Below the pieces are notes generated by a model that was given only the letters and a program-made list of their open reading frames with translations, ran no database searches and was not told the DNA's origin. Both the position numbers and the translations under genes were made by a program. Of a DNA stretch of 64,000 nucleotides, positions 15,839-23,810 are shown piece by piece. This DNA is from Planctomycetota bacterium (GTDB taxonomy: Bacteria; Planctomycetota; MHYJ01; WSZJ01; JACPWG01), in contig JACPWG010000185.1 of assembly GCA_016197205.1 (NCBI GenBank), positions 62,001 to 126,000 of the forward strand, read 5' to 3'. Every line of letters begins with the position of its first letter. The stretch's first letter is position 1.

Positions 15839-17023
15839 GTGAAGCCGAACGACCTCGAAAAACTGCTGGAGGACCTGGAGTCCGACCTCGTCGAGCGGAA
15901 GGAATCCGCCAACGACATCAAGAAGATCAATCAGGCGATCTGTGCCTTCGCAAATGACCTTCCCCATCATGGGGCGCCCGGGTACGTCTTCATCGGCGTG
16001 GACGATGCGGGCAACCCTGTCTCGCTGAAAATCACGGATCAATTGCTGCAGAATCTGGCGCACCTGCGGTCGGAAGGGAACATCCAACCGATCCCTGCCA
16101 TGACCGTACAGAAGGTGCTCTTAAAAGGTGCGCCAGTCGTGGTTGTCGAGGTTCACCCCTCCGACATCCCTCCCGTTCGATACAAGGGCCAAGTCTGGGT
16201 ACGCGTGGGTTCACGCAGGGCTACGGCGACGCCCGACGAGGAGAGACGTCTCGCCGAGAGGCACGTGGCCGGCTCGTTGACCTTCGATCGACGCCCTTGC
16301 TCGGAGGCCGGGCTCTCCGATCTGCTCCTCGACAATTTCCGTACCCAGTACCTCCCTAACGCCGTCGCGGCCGAAGTCCTAGCCCAGAACCAGCGGACGG
16401 CCCTGGAGCAGCTCGCGTCCCTCCGGCTCTTCGATGCAAAACGAGGCGTGCCGACAAATGCGGGGCTGCTCGTCCTCGGCGCGAATCCGCAGTCGTTCCT
16501 GCCGTGTGCGTACGTGCAGTTTGTCCGCTATGACGGTCGGACGCTCGCGGACGCCGTGCAATCGAGCAACGAAGTCACCGGAGACCTGCTGACCCAGTTG
16601 CAGCAACTCGACAGGTTGTTGCCGCTGCAGATCCACACCGCGCGCGTCCCTTCGCAGACGCTCGCCCACGCCGAGATCCCGGATTACCCGCTGCAAGCCA
16701 TCCGGGAGTTCGTGCTGAACGCGATCTTGCATCGAACGTATGAGGCCACGAACGCACCCGTTCGGATCAACTGGTTTTCCGACCGGGTCGAGGTCCAGAA
16801 TCCCGGCGGCCTCTACGGCACGGTTACGCCGGAGAACTTCGAGCGCACGTCGGACTACCGAAATCCCGTCCTGGCGGAGGCCATGAAGACGCTGGGCTAT
16901 GTCGAGAAGTTCGGCGTCGGGATCGCTCGGGCAAAGGCCGCGCTCAAAGCGAACGGCAGCCCCGAGCCGGTCTTCGCCTTTGAGCCGTCGCAGGTCCTGG
17001 TGACGGTCCGGAGACGCGCATGA
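15839..17023 (+). CDS. AlbA_2 (Schlafen-like) and HATPase_c_4 protein
   Basis: A 394-residue protein from GTG 15839 (an ATG at 15740 is also open but lacks similarity to family starts). The N-terminal domain has DLVERKESANDIKKINQAI, then AFAND, then GYVFIGVDDAGN, the AlbA_2/Schlafen-AlbA signature. The C-terminal half carries AIREFVLNAILHRTYE and VEVQNPGGLYG, the HATPase_c_4 pattern. Such proteins are often annotated as ATP-binding transcriptional regulators or putative helicases and are common on accessory islands. It overlaps the ParA gene by four bases (ATGA). The pair sits between the MoxR and vWA parts of another operon, which suggests insertion. Confidence 0.8.
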   Translation: MKPNDLEKLLEDLESDLVERKESANDIKKINQAICAFANDLPHHGAPGYVFIGVDDAGNPVSLKITDQLLQNLAHLRSEGNIQPIPAMTVQKVLLKGAPVVVVEVHPSDIPPVRYKGQVWVRVGSRRATATPDEERRLAERHVAGSLTFDRRPCSEAGLSDLLLDNFRTQYLPNAVAAEVLAQNQRTALEQLASLRLFDAKRGVPTNAGLLVLGANPQSFLPCAYVQFVRYDGRTLADAVQSSNEVTGDLLTQLQQLDRLLPLQIHTARVPSQTLAHAEIPDYPLQAIREFVLNAILHRTYEATNAPVRINWFSDRVEVQNPGGLYGTVTPENFERTSDYRNPVLAEAMKTLGYVEKFGVGIARAKAALKANGSPEPVFAFEPSQVLVTVRRRA

Positions 17024-18045
17024 AGACCATCGCCTTCTTCAACAACAAGGGGGGAGTGGGGAAGACGACCCTCGTCTATCACCTGTCCCATATGCTGAGC
17101 CGGCTAGGTCATCCTACGCTGGCGGTCGACCTGGATCCGCAGGCGAACCTGACTTCGGCGTTTTTCGACGAAGAATTTTTGGAGCGCATTTGGGAGGACG
17201 ATGGGGAGACGATCGTGGGTTGCGTGGACCCCATCCTGGAGGGGACAGGCGACATCACGCCACCCCGCACTTGGGAAATGGACCTCGACTTGTCGTTGAT
17301 TCCAGGCAGCCTGGGTCTGTCGCGCTTCGAGGACAAACTATCCGCGAGCTGGCGCGGCGGCCTGATCGTGGATCCGGCCGATCTGCGCGTGACGACCGCC
17401 TTTCACCGCATCATCCTGTGCGGCGCGAAGGAGGTCGGCGCGTCGGTCGTCCTGCTCGACGTGGGGCCGAATCTCGGAGCGATCAATCGAGCCGCACTCC
17501 TGGCCGCCGACTACCTTGTGATCCCCATGGCAGCGGACCTCTATTCCCTCCAGGGGCTGCGCAACCTCGGCCCCACGGTGAGAAGATGGCGCGCCGAGTG
17601 GGGCAAGGTCAGAGAGGCGACAGCCCGGGTCGACCTGAAATTCGAACTCCCCGTGGGCGAAATGGAACCCGCGGGCTACGTGGTGCTCCAACACGCCGTG
17701 CGCCTGGATCGGCCGGTTCGGGCCTTCGGCAGGTGGCTGGAGCGCATCCCCTCGGAGTACGAGAGGGCCGTGCTCAACGTGAAGCGGAAGCGGCGCGTCC
17801 CCGCTACGCGACGGTCTGTGAGGCAAGGTGAAGGTGAGCCGCGGGACGCGCATTGCCTCGCCACGCTGCGAAACTTCAGAAGCCTGATGCCGATGGCCCA
17901 GGACGCCCGGAAACCGATGTTCGATCTCCGCGCCGCCGACGGCGCCATCGGCAGCCATGCGCAACTCGTCCAGACGTGCAGGGGCGAGTTCGAGTCGCTC
18001 GCGCTGCGGATCGCGGAGCGGTGTGGGCTCGCGAAGGCGGAATAG
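17020..18045 (+). CDS. ParA/MinD-family ATPase
   Basis: A 341-residue P-loop ATPase with the deviant Walker A KGGVGKTT at residues ~10-17 and an LLDVGPNLGAINRAAL switch region. It is longer than plasmid ParA because of a basic C-terminal region with a KRKRR stretch. No ParB or centromere-like repeat is beside it, so plasmid partition is unlikely. Coupling (ATGA) to the AlbA_2/HATPase protein points to a joint function. ParA paired with a Schlafen-like regulator could be a small conflict or defence module; that is inference. Confidence 0.8.
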   Translation: MKTIAFFNNKGGVGKTTLVYHLSHMLSRLGHPTLAVDLDPQANLTSAFFDEEFLERIWEDDGETIVGCVDPILEGTGDITPPRTWEMDLDLSLIPGSLGLSRFEDKLSASWRGGLIVDPADLRVTTAFHRIILCGAKEVGASVVLLDVGPNLGAINRAALLAADYLVIPMAADLYSLQGLRNLGPTVRRWRAEWGKVREATARVDLKFELPVGEMEPAGYVVLQHAVRLDRPVRAFGRWLERIPSEYERAVLNVKRKRRVPATRRSVRQGEGEPRDAHCLATLRNFRSLMPMAQDARKPMFDLRAADGAIGSHAQLVQTCRGEFESLALRIAERCGLAKAE

Positions 18046-18114
18046 CGGGAGCAGACGCGCGCGCTTGTTCGGCCGGCCGCCCGGTCGCCTGGCCGCGCCC
18101 GCCCACGCTGCCCA

Positions 18115-18143
18115 TAGACGCGCGTCCTGCCCTGCGCTAGAAT
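18115..18143 (+). promoter_or_regulatory. Promoter of the vWA gene, probably giving a leaderless transcript
   Basis: TAGACG (18115-18120), 17 bases, TAGAAT (18138-18143). The ATG at 18150 follows the -10 box by only 6 bases, so transcription should start at or beside the start codon. No ribosome site fits in between. Confidence 0.55.
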
Positions 18144-18149
18144 TCCCCT

Positions 18150-20057
18150 ATGGCCAAGTCCTCCTCGCCTCCGCAACGCGCCGATGAAGCCGACCCGCTC
18201 CCGCCGGACGCGCTCACCGCCGCCTGGCGCGCCGCCTGGCCCGAGGCGCTCGCCGCGTGGTCGTCATTCACGCAGCTTCGCGAGCCCGCCTACTTGACCA
18301 CGAAGGCGGACGCGAAGGCTCACGGCATGGCCGGCGAGCTGGCCGCGATCCGGCTGCGCGACCAGGTGATCGCGGTGAATCTGCACCTGCTCCGGGAACG
18401 GGGGCTCGAGCGGCGCTGGTCGCGCGAGATCCTCGCCCACGAGATCGGGCACCACGTCTACGTCCCCGGCAACCTGACGGAGCACGCCCGCCTCATCGCG
18501 GCCATGCGGCGCATCCTCGTCACGTTCCCTGTCGACGTCACGCACATGGTCGCGAATCTGTACGCCGATCTCCTCGTGAATGACCGCCTGCAGCGCCGGC
18601 CCGAGCTGGAGCTCGTCGGCGATGCGCAGGCGCGGCCGAAGCTGGATTTCCCCGGCCTCTACCGGCGACTCGGCGAAACGGCGCCGGGGGCATCGGCGCA
18701 AGCGGGCGTCCCGCCGAGCCAGGTCTGGCTGCTCTACCTGCGGATCTGCGACCGCCTCTGGCTCTTGCCCAGCGACGCGCGGCTCACGCCGCCGAGTCTC
18801 CCGCCGGAGCTCGAGGCGGACGCGCTCTTTCTCGCGCGTCTGGTCCGGTCCTTCGCCGCCGACTGGCTGCGCGGCGCGCGTCGCTTCGCCAGCGTCCTCT
18901 ACCCCTATCTCCTCACGGATCAGAAAGCGGGCCAAGCGCCCGGCCTCCTTCGCGCCGGCCTGCACGACACGCGTGGGGCCTGCGGCGCGGCGCCCGGCGA
19001 GGCGGACGCCGACGCCGTGCCCGATGGCCTCGCGGGAGTCGATCCGACCGAGAACGCGGACCTCGACGATTTCGAGGACGACGCCACCGACCCGCTCCAT
19101 GCGAAGCGTTCCGCGCGCAAGGACCCGCCTACGCCCGCGCCCGCGAACACGGCGCCGACCGCCGAGGGCCAGGGACGCCCCGGCGCGCAATTCCGCGAGC
19201 CCCACGAGTACGGCGAACTCCTGAAAGCCCTCGGCCTCGACCTCGACGCCCACGAGGTGACCACCCGCTATTATCGCGAGCGTGCGCTCCCGCACCTCCT
19301 TCCCTTCCCGGCGAGACGGGCGCCGCGTGCGCGCGAACCGCTCGCCGAAGGGCAGGAGCCGTGGACCCCGGGCGAGCCGCTCGAGGCGATCGATTGGCTC
19401 GGCAGCGTTCTCGCCTCCCCGCACGTCATTCCCGGCGTGACGACGGTCCAGCCCGTTTTCGGGGACACCCCCGGCGCGGATCCGGCGAAGGTCCCCGTGG
19501 ACCTCGACATCTACGTGGACTGCTCCGGCAGCATGCCGAACCCCGCCGTCTCCGTGAGCTACCTCGCGCTTGCGGGCGCGATCCTCGCCCTCTCCGCGCT
19601 GCGCGTCGGGGCGCGCGTGCAGGCGACGCTCTGGTCCGGCGCGCGCCAGTTCGACACGACCGGCGGCTTCGTCCGCGAGGAGAAGCGCATCCTCGGCATC
19701 CTGACCGGCTACCTCGGCGGAGGCACGGCCTTTCCCCTCCACCTCCTCCGCGACACCTACGAGGCGCGAAAGCCCGCGGATCCGCCCGCGCACATCGTCG
19801 TGATTTCGGACGACGGAGCGGACACCATCCTCCTCAAGGACGAGAAGGGGACCCCCGGCGCGAAGCTCGCGCAGCGCGCGTTCGAGCGTGCCCGCGGCGG
19901 CGGCACGTTCGTGCTGAACCTCCCCGCCGTCGATAGCTGGAAGGCCGCGCCGACGCTCCGCGCGATGGGCTTCCGCATCCACCCGGTCCAGGCGTGGGAG
20001 GACCTCGTCGCCTTTGCGCGCGCCTTCGTGCGGGAGACGTACGAGGGGCGGTCGTGA
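18150..20057 (+). CDS. HExxH metallopeptidase-like plus vWA domain protein (MoxR partner)
   Basis: A 635-residue protein. Residues ~95-105 carry LAHEIGHHVY, an HExxH zinc-peptidase-like site. An acidic linker (~290-330) follows. The last ~200 residues form a vWA domain with the MIDAS motif DCSGSMPNP and the later VVISDDGADT loop. Proteins joining a peptidase-like domain to vWA are standard partners of MoxR ATPases, and the MoxR gene lies upstream at 12790. The gene has its own promoter, fits a leaderless transcript, and is coupled to the next gene by GTGA. A conflict-system role, with the ATPase gating the peptidase or vWA part, is inferred from the association. Confidence 0.8.
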   Translation: MAKSSSPPQRADEADPLPPDALTAAWRAAWPEALAAWSSFTQLREPAYLTTKADAKAHGMAGELAAIRLRDQVIAVNLHLLRERGLERRWSREILAHEIGHHVYVPGNLTEHARLIAAMRRILVTFPVDVTHMVANLYADLLVNDRLQRRPELELVGDAQARPKLDFPGLYRRLGETAPGASAQAGVPPSQVWLLYLRICDRLWLLPSDARLTPPSLPPELEADALFLARLVRSFAADWLRGARRFASVLYPYLLTDQKAGQAPGLLRAGLHDTRGACGAAPGEADADAVPDGLAGVDPTENADLDDFEDDATDPLHAKRSARKDPPTPAPANTAPTAEGQGRPGAQFREPHEYGELLKALGLDLDAHEVTTRYYRERALPHLLPFPARRAPRAREPLAEGQEPWTPGEPLEAIDWLGSVLASPHVIPGVTTVQPVFGDTPGADPAKVPVDLDIYVDCSGSMPNPAVSVSYLALAGAILALSALRVGARVQATLWSGARQFDTTGGFVREEKRILGILTGYLGGGTAFPLHLLRDTYEARKPADPPAHIVVISDDGADTILLKDEKGTPGAKLAQRAFERARGGGTFVLNLPAVDSWKAAPTLRAMGFRIHPVQAWEDLVAFARAFVRETYEGRS

Positions 20058-20740
20058 TCCCCGACGACGACCGCGCCGCGGCGGGCCCCGAGCCTTCGAC
20101 CGCCCCGCTTCGATTTGCGACTCGCCCCGCCGCGCCGCTTGGCCTCCCGGAGATGCTTCGCTGGCTCGCGGAGCTGCCCGTGGAGTTTCGGGCGCCGTTC
20201 GGACTGGGCCGCGGCAGGACGAAGGTGAATGCCGTGGTCGCCGATCTGTGGGAGACGCTCTTCGAAGAGCCGCCGCCGCGCGACGTGGTCCTGGCGTTCG
20301 CCCCGGGCGCCATGGACCGGGCGCGGCGCGCGCATCTGCGCTGGGCGCTTGCGGGCTGTCGCGTGCTCGCGCATCCGGAGCTGCGGCCGGCCGCCGCCAC
20401 GGAGGCGGACCGCACCCGGGCCCGGACGGGCGTTCGCGCGTTTCTCCTCGAGGACCTCGCCGCGCTCTCCGCGGTCGTCGCCGCGGACGCGCTGGACGCG
20501 GATCCGGAGCGGCGCGAGGAACTGGTCCGGCTCGGCCTGCGGGCCCTCGGCCTCGCGCCCGTCGGAGAAACGCCGGAGGAGGCGCGTGACCGGCTGGCCC
20601 AGGTGGACTCCGTGGAGCGGCGGCGGCTCGTGGACGCCGCGGCCGCGCGCGAGCGCCGTGCGCGCGAAATGCGCGAACTCCTTGCGCGGCGGGCCGCGGA
20701 GGCTCGGGTCGGCAAGACGAAGGGCGCTCCGCCGAAGTGA
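20054..20740 (+). CDS. MoxR/vWA operon protein of unknown function
   Basis: A 228-residue, strongly charged, mostly helical protein starting at GTG 20054 inside the stop of the vWA gene (GTGA). Recognisable stretches include LPEMLRWLAELPVEF and an Arg/Glu-rich C-terminal helix (~190-215). No catalytic motif is visible and I do not recognise the family. Tight coupling to the HExxH-vWA gene suggests a stoichiometric partner, perhaps an inhibitor or adaptor of that protein. Confidence 0.7.
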   Translation: MIPDDDRAAAGPEPSTAPLRFATRPAAPLGLPEMLRWLAELPVEFRAPFGLGRGRTKVNAVVADLWETLFEEPPPRDVVLAFAPGAMDRARRAHLRWALAGCRVLAHPELRPAAATEADRTRARTGVRAFLLEDLAALSAVVAADALDADPERREELVRLGLRALGLAPVGETPEEARDRLAQVDSVERRRLVDAAAARERRAREMRELLARRAAEARVGKTKGAPPK

Positions 20741-20760
20741 GCGCCCGCGCAAGCATGACT

Positions 20761-20885
20761 GCACATTTTCGTGGATCGCCCTATGCCTGGGGGCGCGGGC
20801 CTCCGGCCCGCGCCGCGCGGCCCAGAGGGCCGCGCCCCCAGGAGCCTCGAGGTCTGAGTCTGCGCAGCTATTTTTGCGCGGGCGC
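20761..20885 (+). repeat. Dispersed palindromic element, CCTGGGGGCGCGGGCC family (copy A)
   Basis: From GCACATTTTCGTGGATCG through a double palindrome (GCGCGGGCC..GGCCCGCGC and its GGCCGCGCCCCCAGG partner) to GCAGCTATTTTTGCGCGGGCGC. Nearly the same element lies inverted at about 56462-56580. The central palindrome alone recurs near 43814 and 56260. It looks like a REP/BIME or small non-autonomous element. Confidence 0.75.
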
Positions 20886-21061
20886 CAAGCGGCCACGCCG
20901 TGCGCCGGCCGGCCGGACTCGGCTTGGCTCGAAAACTGGAATTCCGAGCATGGCGGCGCCCCGGACCCATTTCAAAATCCAAATTGCAAATTTCAAATTT
21001 CAAATATCGCATGGTAGGATGATGGGCGAGGCTCCACCTACTTTGACCGGAGAAGAAGCGG

Positions 21062-23500
21062 ATGCCCGACGAACCCGGTGGAATCAAAGTCGCAGGCGGC
21101 TACCTGCGCGCCGCCCTGATGGGGCTCGTCGAGGAGATTCCGCTCGTCGGCAAGATGGTCGTGCGGGTCGTCGAGCACCATCAACTGCACCCGGGCCGGC
21201 CGAACGACAAATTGGAGCGGTCGGTTCGGAAGCTCATGACGGCGACGTCGCGCGGGGACCCCGTCCGCACCCAGGCGTTGGCGGCCCTTCCGGAGCCCGT
21301 CGTCACCGAGGCGGTGCGCGAGGCGTCGCACCTGTTGAGCGCCCCCGAGCGGACGAGGATCGAGAGGGCCGCGGCGGACGCCGCCCGGCTCCCGGCCGCC
21401 GTCGCCCCCGAGGCCTTCATGAACGCCGTAGCCGAAGTCCTGGCCTCCTCCCCCGCGGTCCGGCACAGCCTCCTCAGCCGCGCCCACGCGCGCAGCGGGC
21501 GGCCCGCGCCCTTGCCTCGCGGGGAGGTCATCGACGGCCGTTTCGAGATCGAAGAGTTCCTGGGTGAAGGCGGCATGGGGGTCGTGTACCGGGCGCACGA
21601 TCGCCGCTTCGAATCGCACGTCGCGCTCAAGCTGCTCTCCCGCGACCTCGTCCAGGACGAGGCCGCGAAGACGCGCTTTCGCAAAGAGGTCAGCCTCGGC
21701 CTCCGCCTCTCGCACCCGAACATCGTCCGCGTCCACGATCTCGGGGAGGTCGGCGGGCAGCTTTACATGCACATGGAGCTGGTCGACGGGTCCACGCTCC
21801 GCGCCCTCCTTGGCGACGGTCCGCTCCCCGTGCCGCGCGCCCTCGAGATCGCCCGCGGCTTCCTCGGCGGCCTCGCGCACGCCCATAAAAAAAATGTGCT
21901 TCACCTGGACGTCAAGCCGGAGAACATTCTCCTCGGCCCGGAAGGATACGTCGCGCTCGGGGACTTCGGTCTCGCGCGCGCCCTCGGCGGGGACGCCTTC
22001 CGCTCGCTGGTGGCGGGCGCGGGCACGCCGTACTACATGGCCCCCGAGCAGCTCAAAGGGGATCGGGAGCTCGACACGCGCGCCGACGTCTTCGCCGCGG
22101 GCATGGTCCTTTACGAAATGTTCACCGGCGAACCGGCGATGGGCGCCTTCGAACCGCTACCGGACGAAGTGCCGCCGATCCTGCGGGCGGCCGTGCAGCA
22201 GGCCCTCTCCCAGCGACGCGAGAAGCGTCCGCCGGATGCGATGGCGCTCCTAGAGTCCGTCGCGGCGGCCATCGCCTCGTCGGCCGCGTCGCCCGCCTCC
22301 CCCGCGCCGATCGTCGTCGTCGCGCCCCCGTCGGCACCGGGACCCGCGGAGGAGCTGGACTTCGCGTTCGTCTCCGCGCCGCCGCCGTCCCCGCCCGCTC
22401 CCCTCCCGGCTGCGTTCGCGAGGCCGGCGCCACCCGTCGAGGCCCCGAGCGAGGTGATCCTCAGGTTTCCGCCCGGGCACCCTCCGGCCGACGAAGGCGA
22501 GAAGACCCTCGTGGACCTCCCGCCCGACCCCGCCACGTTCATCGACGTGACCCGGATCTCGAGCAGCGTGCCCGGCGCCTGCCCCGCCAAGAGTGACGAC
22601 GAGGCCACGGTGGTGGATCCGCCTTGGACCGACCTCGTGCTTCACGCGCCTCCGAAGGTCACGTCGCCTCCGCCCGCCGGCAAGCGACTGCCTCCGCTCC
22701 TTTCCGCGCCCGCGTCCAATCTCACGCGGTCGCGCCGAAACGAACAGGGGTTCGACGAGTTCGTCCACGAGCGGACCGGGCTGGTCCTCGTCCAGATCCC
22801 GAGAGGCGAGTCCTGGATGGGCAGCGACGACGGCGCGAAACCCGAGACGCCCGTCCATCCGGTGGCGTTGCGGGCGTACCTGATCGGGAAGCACGAGGTG
22901 ACGAACGCGCAGTACCGGGCTTTCTGCCGCGAAACGGGGCACGCGCCGCCACCGCCCCCGCTCGACGGCTGGGGCTATACGCGCTGTTTCGAGGACTCGA
23001 AGTACGATAACCATCCGGTTGTGAACGTTGCTTGGCAGGACGCGGTCGACTTCTGCGCCTGGGCGGGTCTGCGGCTCCCAACCGAAGCGGAGTGGGAGAA
23101 GTCCGCCTCCTGGGACGAGCGGGGCGGGCGCGCGCGCACGTACCCGTGGGGAGAAGAGGCGCCCACCCAGCGGTTCGCGAACTTCGGGAAGGCCAAGGGC
23201 CGCGGCGAGTACACGCGGGGCGTGACGTCCTGTCCGGCGGGCGCGAGTGCCTACGGGGTCGTCGATCTCGCGGGCAACGTCTGGGAATGGTGCGCGGACT
23301 GGTACGACGAGGGCTACTACGCCTCCTGCGGCGACGGGACGCCCAACCCCGCGGGTCCGGCGACCGGCACGATGCGCGTGGTGCGCGGCGGGTCGTGGCT
23401 GAACTCCGACCGGTACCTCCGCTGCGCCTACCGCAACGGGCGCGATCCGCTGAATTGGTACATCCTGGTCGGCTTCCGGGTCGCCGCCCCCGTGCCCTAG
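21062..23500 (+). CDS. Ser/Thr protein kinase-FGE-sulfatase fusion (1)
   Basis: An 812-residue protein. Residues 1-150 form a helical region with a hydrophobic Gly-rich start (YLRAALMGLVEEIPLVGK) shared only with the next gene. A Hanks-type kinase follows at ~160-400: FLGEGGMGVVYRA glycine loop, VALKLL, catalytic loop LHLDVKPEN, DFGLAR, MAPEQ. The catalytic loop is HLD instead of HRD, so it is a non-RD kinase, but the catalytic Asp, Lys and Asn are kept. A Pro/Ala-rich linker (~400-550) joins an FGE-sulfatase domain (~558-812; MGSDDGAKPE, LPTEAEWEKSASW, NVWEWCADWYDEGYY). Kinase output with an FGE/lectin-like sensor is the likely design; its C-terminus does not show the NNC pattern of the two NACHT paralogs. 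Confidence 0.85.
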   Translation: MPDEPGGIKVAGGYLRAALMGLVEEIPLVGKMVVRVVEHHQLHPGRPNDKLERSVRKLMTATSRGDPVRTQALAALPEPVVTEAVREASHLLSAPERTRIERAAADAARLPAAVAPEAFMNAVAEVLASSPAVRHSLLSRAHARSGRPAPLPRGEVIDGRFEIEEFLGEGGMGVVYRAHDRRFESHVALKLLSRDLVQDEAAKTRFRKEVSLGLRLSHPNIVRVHDLGEVGGQLYMHMELVDGSTLRALLGDGPLPVPRALEIARGFLGGLAHAHKKNVLHLDVKPENILLGPEGYVALGDFGLARALGGDAFRSLVAGAGTPYYMAPEQLKGDRELDTRADVFAAGMVLYEMFTGEPAMGAFEPLPDEVPPILRAAVQQALSQRREKRPPDAMALLESVAAAIASSAASPASPAPIVVVAPPSAPGPAEELDFAFVSAPPPSPPAPLPAAFARPAPPVEAPSEVILRFPPGHPPADEGEKTLVDLPPDPATFIDVTRISSSVPGACPAKSDDEATVVDPPWTDLVLHAPPKVTSPPPAGKRLPPLLSAPASNLTRSRRNEQGFDEFVHERTGLVLVQIPRGESWMGSDDGAKPETPVHPVALRAYLIGKHEVTNAQYRAFCRETGHAPPPPPLDGWGYTRCFEDSKYDNHPVVNVAWQDAVDFCAWAGLRLPTEAEWEKSASWDERGGRARTYPWGEEAPTQRFANFGKAKGRGEYTRGVTSCPAGASAYGVVDLAGNVWEWCADWYDEGYYASCGDGTPNPAGPATGTMRVVRGGSWLNSDRYLRCAYRNGRDPLNWYILVGFRVAAPVP

Positions 23501-23581
23501 CCGCCGAAGACGCCGAAGGCGGGGAAGCCGGGGAAGAGTCCGGAGTCGGGGAAGAGGCCGAAGTCGATAAAGACGAAAAAC

Positions 23582-23720
23582 GAGCCACCGAAGACGCCGA
23601 AAACGCCGAAAAAAGAAACGGTCGTTCGGTGGCTTGTCCCTCCGGTGGCTGGCCGGGGGGGGTTCGAAGACCGGAGACCAAAAAGCGGTCGTTCGGCGTT
23701 TTCGGCGTCTTCGGTGGCTC
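23582..23720. repeat. 29-bp perfect inverted repeat in a GAAGACGCCGAA-rich spacer
   Basis: Bases 23582-23610 and 23692-23720 are exact reverse complements (GAGCCACCGAAGACGCC... and its mirror). The spacer 23501-23810 is otherwise filled with imperfect copies of CTTCGGCGT and CCTCCGGTGGCT. Related CTTCGGCGTCTTCGG runs occur near 37430-37480 and 58555-58590. No gene is visible in the spacer. Confidence 0.7.
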
Positions 23721-23810
23721 GTCCCTCCGGTGGCTCATGCCTCCGGTCGCTTGTGCCTTCAGTGGCTTGCCCCCACGGCGGCTCCTTGACGCCAGGTCGA
23801 GAGAAGCTGG

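Noticed and set aside
14336-16087. A 583-codon minus-strand frame rich in Ser/Ala/Arg
   Set aside because: It is a shadow of the MoxR-linked gene and of the AlbA_2 gene, with no domain resemblance.
17020-18045. Plasmid or chromosome partition locus
   Set aside because: The ParA-type ATPase has no ParB partner and no repeated centromere-like sites; its coupled gene is an AlbA_2/HATPase protein.
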